Shown here in pieces: positions 58,878 to 64,000 of a DNA stretch of 64,000 nucleotides; the first letter of the stretch is position 1, and each line of letters opens with the position of its first letter. The position numbers and the translations under genes were made by a program. The notes beneath the pieces are model-generated. The model saw only the letters and a list, made by a program, of their open reading frames with translations. It was not told where the DNA came from and ran no database searches. The stretch is from Amycolatopsis sp. WQ 127309 (GTDB lineage: Bacteria > Actinomycetota > Actinomycetes > Mycobacteriales > Pseudonocardiaceae). Where the stretch lies: positions 5,345,001 to 5,409,000 of the forward strand of contig NZ_CP095481.1 in NCBI RefSeq assembly GCF_023023025.1. Reading direction: 5' to 3'.

Positions 58878-59238
58878 CCCTGGGCCAGTCCCGTGAACCG
58901 GCGCCGCAATCGGGTGCGCCGGTGGTCACCGCGCGTGTCATCGGCCGGTAAATCACTCAGCGTCACGAATCCCAGATTTCGGGCTCTACGCTCGACCATC
59001 CGGGTGGATTGCGACTGAAAACGCGCAGGTCGGCGAATTCGTGCCTGCCGGGGTCTGGCGAAGGAGACCACCCCGGCCCTACGGTGCTCACATTGCGTGA
59101 TCAGGTGGTTCTCCGAACCCCTCGGGAACCCCGGTACGCAGGCAGTTTCCACTCAGCAAGGTGCACTTGGTGCTTGCGGCGCAGCCGCGTGGGACAGGTG
59201 TCAGGACCTGTCCGTCGGGGACCTATGAGGAGGCAGGG
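58878..59238. other. Gene-free stretch with an inverted repeat
   Basis: These 361 bp hold no convincing gene. TACGCT at about 58987 and nearby AT-richer bases may be a promoter. A perfect 8 bp inverted repeat, GGACAGGT (59192-59199) with ACCTGTCC (59206-59213), lies 25 bp before the next start codon and could be an operator or a leader hairpin. Confidence 0.5.
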
Positions 59239-59721
59239 ATGACCGGAGATCCCGGAGTGGACGCGTTGATCCGGCAGTGGGCCGCCGAGCGCGAGCAGAC
59301 CCCCGAGGAGCAGGAGGTCGACCGCATCGCTTCCGCGTGGCTGGCCGACGCCCCCGCGCAGGCCCCGGGCATCCCCGGCCAGCGCGCCCGGTCGGGTTCC
59401 GCCCGCTGGGCCCAGGTCGAAGCGGCCGACCCCGGTTACCTCGACGCGATGCGCCGCAGGCTGCCGGAAGTGCCCGAAGAGCTCCTCACCGCCGCCGCGG
59501 GCTGGTGGCAGATGGTCGGCGGCGTCGCCGAGGCCGAGGAGTGGTGGGACGCCGGCATCAGCCCGCTCGACCAGCGGGCCCTCGACTACCGCGCGGCGGG
59601 ACTCTCGCCGTCGGACCTCAGCCGTCGCCTCGGCCCGATGACCGTCCTGCAGCACCTGCGCCGCGGCAGCGCCCCGGCCTGGTGCGTGGCGCGGCTCGCG
59701 CGTCAGCAGAAGTCCGCCTGA
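59239..59721 (+). CDS. Hypothetical protein
   Basis: A 160-residue soluble acidic protein beginning MTGDPGVDALIRQWAAEREQ. It is helical, with several tryptophans (AAGWWQMVGG, EEWWDAGISPLDQRALDYRAAG) and a C-terminal LGPMTVLQHLRRG. ATG at 59239 has GAGGAGGCAGGG upstream. No domain recognised. It is followed by a hairpin whose first arm repeats the gene's last codons. Confidence 0.72.
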   Translation: MTGDPGVDALIRQWAAEREQTPEEQEVDRIASAWLADAPAQAPGIPGQRARSGSARWAQVEAADPGYLDAMRRRLPEVPEELLTAAAGWWQMVGGVAEAEEWWDAGISPLDQRALDYRAAGLSPSDLSRRLGPMTVLQHLRRGSAPAWCVARLARQQKSA

Positions 59722-59723
59722 CC

Positions 59724-59752
59724 GTGAAGTCCGCCTGACGGGCGGACTTCAC
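59724..59752 (+). terminator. Hairpin copying the end of the preceding gene
   Basis: GTGAAGTCCGCC (59724-59735) pairs perfectly with GGCGGACTTCAC (59741-59752), loop of five. AAGTCCGCCTGAC at 59728-59740 duplicates 59710-59722, which includes the gene's stop codon, so the terminator looks like a local copy of the coding end. Confidence 0.7.
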
Positions 59753-59765
59753 TCGGCCGGGTGAA

Positions 59766-59847
59766 CCGGTGTGGTGAGACGATCTCGGCGACCCGCGTAA
59801 CGCTAACCTGCGCGGGCTCGTTGACTGATCGTCGACAACCACACCGG
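59766..59847 (+). ncRNA. Candidate structured 5' leader of the lytic transglycosylase gene
   Basis: Three nested perfect stems can form: CCGGTGTGGT 59766-59775 with 59838-59847 (10 bp), ACGATC 59779-59784 with 59827-59832 (6 bp) and CCCGCG 59792-59797 with 59811-59816 (6 bp). The outer stem ends inside the GGAGGACCGGAG ribosome-site region 15 bp before the GTG start, so folding could mask it. It does not fit the ydaO/c-di-AMP consensus. If transcription starts within it, for example after TAACCT near 59805, it would instead be a DNA element. Confidence 0.45.
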
Positions 59848-59861
59848 AGGACCGGAGTTTC

Positions 59862-60779
59862 GTGCGCACGAGTACCGGAAAGACCGAGGACGACCCGATC
59901 GACTCCGTCGACGAGCCCGCCCCCGCTGCCCCGGCACCGCGCTCCGCGGGCGTCGCCGTCCTCACCCGGCTGATCGTGGTCTTCGTCGTGCTGGCCGTCG
60001 CCGGTGGCGGCGTCTGGCTCGTCACCCGCGCGTCGACGCCCGAAGCGGGCCCGACCACCACCGAGATCCCCGCCCTGCAGGTCAAGGCGGCCGACGTCCG
60101 CCCGGGGTCGGTCGTCCCGGCCGGCGGCGCCGTCGCGGGCGGGGCCGACCCGCAGACGCCGCCGCAGCAGCAGGCCCAGTCCCGCAGCGCCACCGGCCCG
60201 GCGACGCTCTCGCAGTGGGCGGGCCAGGTCGCCGCGGCCAGCGGCGTCCCGGCGCGGGCGCTGACCGCCTACGGCAACGCCGAGCTGGCGATGCGCGCGA
60301 ACCAGCCGAACTGCAAGATCTCGTGGGCGACGCTCGCCGGCATCGGCCGGATCGAGTCGAACCACGGCCAGTACGCCGGCGCCGTGCTCGGCGCGGACGG
60401 CCGGCCGTCGAAGCCGATCATCGGCGTCCCGCTCGACGGCTCGTCCGGCGTCCAGGCCATCGGCGACACCGACGGCGGCCGCTACGACGGCGACGCGGGG
60501 GTCGACCGCGCGGTCGGGCCGATGCAGTTCATCCCCGGCACGTGGCGCAAGTGGGCGTCCGACGGCAACGGCGACGGCCTCGGCGACCCGCAGCAGATCG
60601 ACGACGCCGCCCTCGCCGCGGCCCGCTACCTGTGCGCGGGCGGCCGTGACATGCAGAGCCCGTCGGGCTGGTGGGCGGGCATCCTGTCGTACAACAACTC
60701 GACCGAGTACGCGCAGAAGGTGTTCGGCCTGGCCGACGGCTACGCGAAGGCCGCCCAGTCGGTGCGCAAGCAAGGCTAG
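59862..60779 (+). CDS. Lytic murein transglycosylase
   Basis: A 305-residue cell-wall enzyme. A charged cytoplasmic start is followed by one membrane anchor (about residues 32-53), a Gln/Pro/Ala linker, and the transglycosylase domain from about residue 115. The catalytic glutamate is in GIGRIESNHGQY, with AVGPMQFIPGTWRKWASDGNGDG as the second family block and LCAGGRDMQ and YNNSTEYAQKVF following. It cleaves peptidoglycan glycan strands on the outer face of the membrane. GTG at 59862 follows GGAGGACCGGAG. Confidence 0.9.
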   Translation: MRTSTGKTEDDPIDSVDEPAPAAPAPRSAGVAVLTRLIVVFVVLAVAGGGVWLVTRASTPEAGPTTTEIPALQVKAADVRPGSVVPAGGAVAGGADPQTPPQQQAQSRSATGPATLSQWAGQVAAASGVPARALTAYGNAELAMRANQPNCKISWATLAGIGRIESNHGQYAGAVLGADGRPSKPIIGVPLDGSSGVQAIGDTDGGRYDGDAGVDRAVGPMQFIPGTWRKWASDGNGDGLGDPQQIDDAALAAARYLCAGGRDMQSPSGWWAGILSYNNSTEYAQKVFGLADGYAKAAQSVRKQG

Positions 60780-60897
60780 CCCCGATCAACGCTGAGCCCA
60801 CGGGCCGGTAAAGGGCCGCCGACCTGCGCTGAGAGCCCGGCCACCCCGGGCGCGGTCGATCGCCGCCCCTCAGCCGGCCAGTGCTAGCTTGGGCCTC

Positions 60898-61290
60898 GTG
60901 CCAGCATCCCCTCCGCCGGCGGGGTCCCCCTGGGGCCGCCGGCTCGCGATCGTCGCGACGTGCCTGGTGAGCCTGCTGATCTGCTGCGGCCTCGCCTGGT
61001 GGCAGTGGGACCGGTTCACCTCGGCGAACGGCACCTTCCAGAACCTCGGTTACGTCCTGCAGTGGCCGCTGTTCGGGCTGTTCCCGGCCTTCATGTTCTG
61101 GCGGATCCGGCAGCTGCGGCAGAAGGCCGCGGCCGAACCGGCGCCGGAACCGGCCCCCGTCGCCGAAGTGCCCGCCCCTCGCTCTCGCCCCGTCGTGCCG
61201 ACGTCGGTGGACAACGAGGACGAGGAGCTGGCCGCGTACAACCGTTACCTGCGCGAGCTGAACGCCCGCGACCAGCAGGCCGCAGAGTGA
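60898..61290 (+). CDS. Membrane protein (hypothetical)
   Basis: A 130-residue protein with two membrane helices (about residues 16-35 and 48-68) separated by a Trp-rich loop (AWWQWDRFTSANGTFQNLGY), and an acidic, Pro/Glu-rich cytoplasmic tail ending AAYNRYLRELNARDQQAAE. This is the pattern of actinobacterial proteins commonly found beside DUF3817 genes, as here. GTG at 60898 is seven bases after TAGCTT in an extended -10 (TGCTAGCTT), hence leaderless. Confidence 0.8.
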   Translation: MPASPPPAGSPWGRRLAIVATCLVSLLICCGLAWWQWDRFTSANGTFQNLGYVLQWPLFGLFPAFMFWRIRQLRQKAAAEPAPEPAPVAEVPAPRSRPVVPTSVDNEDEELAAYNRYLRELNARDQQAAE

Positions 61291-61303
61291 GGCCGCAAAG
61301 TGA
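61278..61303 (+). repeat. 13 bp tandem duplication over a stop codon
   Basis: GGCCGCAGAGTGA (61278-61290) is followed at once by GGCCGCAAAGTGA (61291-61303). The first copy ends with the stop codon of the upstream gene; the second adds spacing and GTGAGG bases before the DUF3817 start. Confidence 0.6.
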
Positions 61304-61313
61304 GGACGTCCCG

Positions 61314-61658
61314 ATGACCACCCGCACCGACGGCGCCGCGCAGACCGCGGTCCCGCTCACCGGCCCCCTGGTCCGGTTCCGCACCGCCGCCTACGTCACC
61401 GGCGTCGGCCTGCTCGGCCTGTGCTTCGTGATGGTGCTGCGCTACGGCTTCGACAACCCGACGCCGTCCGCGGTGTACTCGCCGATCCACGGCGTGCTGT
61501 ACATGATCTACCTGGTGCTGACCATCGACCTGGCCATCAAGGCCCGCTGGTCGATCAAGGGCACCGTGCTGGTGCTGCTGGCCGGTTGCGTCCCGTTCGT
61601 CTCGTTCCTCGTGGAGCGCAAGGTGACGCACAAGGTCAAGGCCGGCCAGAAGCTGTAA
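61314..61658 (+). CDS. DUF3817 membrane protein
   Basis: A 114-residue protein with three membrane helices (about 24-42, 57-74 and 82-98). FRTAAYVTGVGLLGLC, SPIHGVLYMIYLVLTIDLA and the end FVSFLVERKVTHKV are DUF3817 signatures. ATG at 61314 follows GTGAGGAC. Function unknown. Confidence 0.88.
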   Translation: MTTRTDGAAQTAVPLTGPLVRFRTAAYVTGVGLLGLCFVMVLRYGFDNPTPSAVYSPIHGVLYMIYLVLTIDLAIKARWSIKGTVLVLLAGCVPFVSFLVERKVTHKVKAGQKL

Positions 61659-61669
61659 CCGGCCGCGGA

Positions 61670-61692
61670 CGGCCTGCGCGTGACGCAGGCCG
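61670..61692. terminator. Terminator between DUF3817 gene and the symporter gene
   Basis: CGGCCTGCG (61670-61678) pairs perfectly with CGCAGGCCG (61684-61692), loop of five, in the gap between convergent genes. Confidence 0.75.
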
Positions 61693-61721
61693 CCCGGGTC
61701 GCCGTCGAACGGCTCAGCGGC

Positions 61722-63338
61722 TCAGCTGCCGATGCCGGTCAGGGACCGGACTTCCATCTCGGCGTGCTTCTCCGCGTTCGCCTTCGGCTTGCCGACCAGC
61801 GTGCCGACGATGCCGCAGAGGAACGAGAACGGGATCGAGACCAGGCCCGGGTTCTTCAGCGGGAACCAGGCGAAGTCGACGCCCTTGAGGATCGAGTCGG
61901 GGGCGCCCGACACGACCGGCGAGAAGACCACCAGGAGCAGGCACGCGGTCAGGCCGCCGTAGATGCCCCACAGCGTGCCGGTGGTGTTGAACCGCTTCCA
62001 GAACAACGAGAACAGCAGCGTCGACAGGTTCGCCGACGCCGCGACCGCGAAGGCCAGCGCCACCAGGAACGCGATGTTCTGCCCGTTGGCCAGCACCCCG
62101 CCGACGATGGCCAGCGCGCCGACCACGATCGCGGTCAGCCGGGCCACCCGGACCTCGTCGGCCGGTTCGGCCTTGCCGCGCTTGAAGATGTTCGCGTAGA
62201 CGTCGTGGGCGAACGAGGCCGACGCGGTGATCGTCAGCCCGGCGACCACGGCCAGGATCGTCGCGAACGCGACCGCGGCGATGATGCCGAGCAGCAGCGT
62301 CCCGCCGACGTGCAGGGCCAGCAGCGGCGCCGCCGAGTTCTCGCCGCCCGGGGCGCCCTTGATCTCGTCCGCGCCGACCAGCGCGGCCGCGCCGAAGCCG
62401 ATCACCAGCGTGCACAGGTAGAACACGAACATGCACGCCGTCGCCCAGACGACGCTTCGTCGCGCTTCGCGCGAGTTCGGCACGGTGTAGAAGCGCATCA
62501 GCACGTGCGGCAGGGCCGCCGCGCCGAGGACCAGCGCCAGCGCCAGGGACACGAAGTCGAGCTTGGTGGTGCCGTTCTTGCCGTACGAGCCGCCCGGCTC
62601 GAGGAGCTTGTCGCCGAGCGGGCTGTTCTCGGCCGCCGAGGACAGCAGGTTCGAGAACCCGAAGCCGAACTTGCCGAACAGGAACACCGTCAGCAGCACG
62701 CCGCACATCAGCAGGATGGTCGCCTTGATGATCTGCACCCACGTGGTGCCCTTCATCCCGCCGACCAGCACGTACAGCACCATGATCAGGCCGACGACGC
62801 CGATCACCAGCGCCTGGCCGAGCTTGGAGTGCACGTTGAGCAGCAGCGCCACCAGGCCACCGGCGCCCGCCATCTGCGCCAGCATGTAGAAGAACGAGAT
62901 GACCAGGGTCGACGTCGCCGCCGCGGCGCGGACCGGGCGCTGCTTCATCCGGAAGCTCAGGACGTCGCCCATCGTGAACCGGCCGGTGTTGCGCAGCAGT
63001 TCCGCGATGAGCAGCAGGTCCACCAGCCACGCGACGAGGAACCCGATCGAGTAGAGGAAGCCGTCGTAGCCGTGGATCGCGATGGCGCCGGCGATGCCGA
63101 GGAACGACGCCGCCGACAGGAAGTCGCCCGACAGCGCGATGCCGTTCTGACGGCCGGTGAACGCGCTGCCCGCGGCGTAGTAGTCCGACGTCGAGGAGTT
63201 CCGGGAGCTGGCCCGGTAGACGACGTACAGCGTGATCGCCACGAACAGGGCGAACACGGCGGTGTTGACGATCGGGTCGCTGGCGGGCACCCCCGCGGCG
63301 AGCACGGTCACGGCCGTCGGCGCGGTCGGTGTCGTCAT
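61722..63338 (-). CDS. actP: Cation/acetate symporter (sodium:solute symporter family, ActP/MctC-like)
   Basis: A 538-residue transporter with about 13 membrane helices. SRNSSTSDYYAAGSAFTGRQNG and GIALSGDFLSAASFLG at the start are the ActP signatures, with GMKGTTWVQIIKA and the VLMRFYTVPNSREARRSVVWA loop further on. It imports acetate or other short monocarboxylates with sodium or protons. ATG at 63338, which overlaps the DUF485 stop by four bases; the two genes form the usual yjcH-actP pair. Upstream frame extension is a shadow. Confidence 0.92.
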   Translation of the reverse strand: MTTPTAPTAVTVLAAGVPASDPIVNTAVFALFVAITLYVVYRASSRNSSTSDYYAAGSAFTGRQNGIALSGDFLSAASFLGIAGAIAIHGYDGFLYSIGFLVAWLVDLLLIAELLRNTGRFTMGDVLSFRMKQRPVRAAAATSTLVISFFYMLAQMAGAGGLVALLLNVHSKLGQALVIGVVGLIMVLYVLVGGMKGTTWVQIIKATILLMCGVLLTVFLFGKFGFGFSNLLSSAAENSPLGDKLLEPGGSYGKNGTTKLDFVSLALALVLGAAALPHVLMRFYTVPNSREARRSVVWATACMFVFYLCTLVIGFGAAALVGADEIKGAPGGENSAAPLLALHVGGTLLLGIIAAVAFATILAVVAGLTITASASFAHDVYANIFKRGKAEPADEVRVARLTAIVVGALAIVGGVLANGQNIAFLVALAFAVAASANLSTLLFSLFWKRFNTTGTLWGIYGGLTACLLLVVFSPVVSGAPDSILKGVDFAWFPLKNPGLVSIPFSFLCGIVGTLVGKPKANAEKHAEMEVRSLTGIGS

Positions 63339-63781
63339 CGGGGCGTCCCTTCGGTCAGGCCTTCGCGGGCCCTCAGCTCGGCCACCCGCGGGTCGAGCTG
63401 GGTGCGGGCGTAGCGCAGGTAGAGCCACGTGACGAGCGCGGTGCTGGCGAACTGGCCGATGCCGAGCAGGATGCCGACGTTGACCTGGCCGAACACCTTG
63501 GCGCTCATGAAGTCGTGCGCGTAGGCGGCCAGCAGCACGTAGGTCATGTACCAGGCGAAGAAGGCCAGGCTCATCGGGAAGACGAACCCGCGGAACCGCC
63601 GGCGCAGGGCGGTGAACTCGCGCCCGGCCTGGATTCCGGCGTAGTCGGGACCCGAGCGGGGACGGGACTGGCGGTGCTGGCCGTGCCGGCCATCGGACGG
63701 GTGATCCCCGGTGAACAGGGCCGGCATCTGGCCGGTCTCTTCCAGGGCGTTGCCCGTCGCGGGGCGCGCGACGTCGTACAT
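63335..63781 (-). CDS. DUF485 membrane protein (YjcH-like partner of the symporter)
   Basis: A 148-residue protein. After a 58-residue polar start, the DUF485 core follows: FTALRRRFRGFVFPMSLAFF, then YVLLAAYAHDFMSAKVFG and GQVNVGILLGIGQFASTALV, with two membrane helices. DUF485 genes almost always sit just upstream of an acetate symporter gene. ATG at 63781 follows GGAGG. The 219 bp beyond it to the window end hold only upstream sequence, with a GTCGAAA direct repeat at about 63954-63967. Confidence 0.9.
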   Translation of the reverse strand: MYDVARPATGNALEETGQMPALFTGDHPSDGRHGQHRQSRPRSGPDYAGIQAGREFTALRRRFRGFVFPMSLAFFAWYMTYVLLAAYAHDFMSAKVFGQVNVGILLGIGQFASTALVTWLYLRYARTQLDPRVAELRAREGLTEGTPR

Positions 63782-64000
63782 GGGTTGCCTCCGGCAGAAA
63801 GCCTTCCGTGGCGGCGGGGCTGCTGGCCCTGCGAGCAGGGCACCGGGCCGCCCTTGCGGACTGCGAAGCGCACATCGTAACTACGCCGTCCGGCTGCCCG
63901 AAAAGGCGCCGGGTCGTTTGCGGGTCACCGCGACGCGGTATTCGTTTTCTTGTCGAAAATGTCGAAACCCGGACTTCGTCGAGTTCGCGGACGGGTTACC

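Noticed and set aside
59766..59847. ydaO (c-di-AMP) riboswitch before the transglycosylase
   Set aside because: The conserved ydaO core blocks are not found and the element is too short; kept only as an unassigned structured leader.

Overview
This is a 64 kb stretch of very GC-rich actinobacterial chromosome with dense, often overlapping genes (many ATGA or GTGA junctions), GTG starts and several start codons 6-8 nt after a TANNNT box (leaderless style). Gene content points to the Pseudonocardiaceae, probably Amycolatopsis or a close relative: a full mce4 sterol-import locus, a ceb cellobiose operon, a GH18 chitinase with DasR-type sites, a 341-residue phosphofructokinase carrying the pyrophosphate-type residues known from Amycolatopsis methanolica, and long perfect palindromes at gene ends. 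This genus call is an inference. No rRNA, tRNA, CRISPR array, prophage or insertion sequence was seen.

Layout. (1) 1-12255: a steroid-uptake locus in the order of M. tuberculosis Rv3504 to Rv3492c: fadE26-like gene (cut by the window edge), divergent KstR operator, fdxD, two steroid-type SDRs, yrbE4AB, mce4A-F and mam4AB. (2) 12398-13660: a DUF222/HNH (13E12-type) gene with an SOS box over its promoter. (3) 14021-19280: mixed metabolic genes (a hypothetical protein, a type Ic aspartate aminotransferase, a Tat-exported ferritin-like protein, an FAD monooxygenase, a dihydroflavonol-reductase-like SDR). (4) 19297-25021: cebR, then cebEFG and bglC for cello-oligosaccharide import and hydrolysis, with two different palindromic operators between them. 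(5) 25082-38942: a block resembling M. tuberculosis Rv2187-Rv2178c and the S. coelicolor glkA-pfkA neighbourhood: fadD15-like ligase, two SRPBCC proteins, a phosphoesterase, an ArsA-like ATPase, ROK glucokinase, a Nudix-NYN fusion, a carboxylate-amine ligase, a hydrolase, a PlsC acyltransferase, a 3'-5' exoribonuclease, a type I DAHP synthase preceded by a Tyr-Tyr-Trp-Phe leader peptide, and phosphofructokinase. (6) 39006-41669: an ammonia-lyase-fold protein without the MIO triad, a truncated haemoglobin, and HxlR and ArsR regulators. (7) 41736-46249: chitinase, DUF2461, pyruvate kinase, thioesterase. (8) 46250-51327: an XRE/DUF397 pair, a small protein, a large LuxR regulator, and a repeat-built terminator. 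(9) 51333-58608: succinate-semialdehyde dehydrogenase, a Pro/Gln-rich membrane protein, and a TetR-flanked acyl-CoA dehydrogenase plus alpha-methylacyl-CoA racemase pair, GNAT and crotonase. (10) 58710-63781: small membrane proteins, a lytic transglycosylase with a strongly structured leader, DUF3817, and an acetate-type symporter with its DUF485 partner.

How it fits together. Sterol import (mce4) with steroid dehydrogenases and a racemase of the kind needed for branched sterol side chains, cellobiose and chitin use, and glycolytic genes (glk, pfk, pyk) describe a soil saprophyte that uses plant, fungal and sterol carbon. The most notable single items are the aromatic leader peptide upstream of DAHP synthase (37714-37779), the MIO-less lyase homologue (39006-40442), the Nudix-NYN fusion (31593-32444), the nested inverted repeats before the transglycosylase (59766-59847), and the SOS-box-controlled HNH gene.
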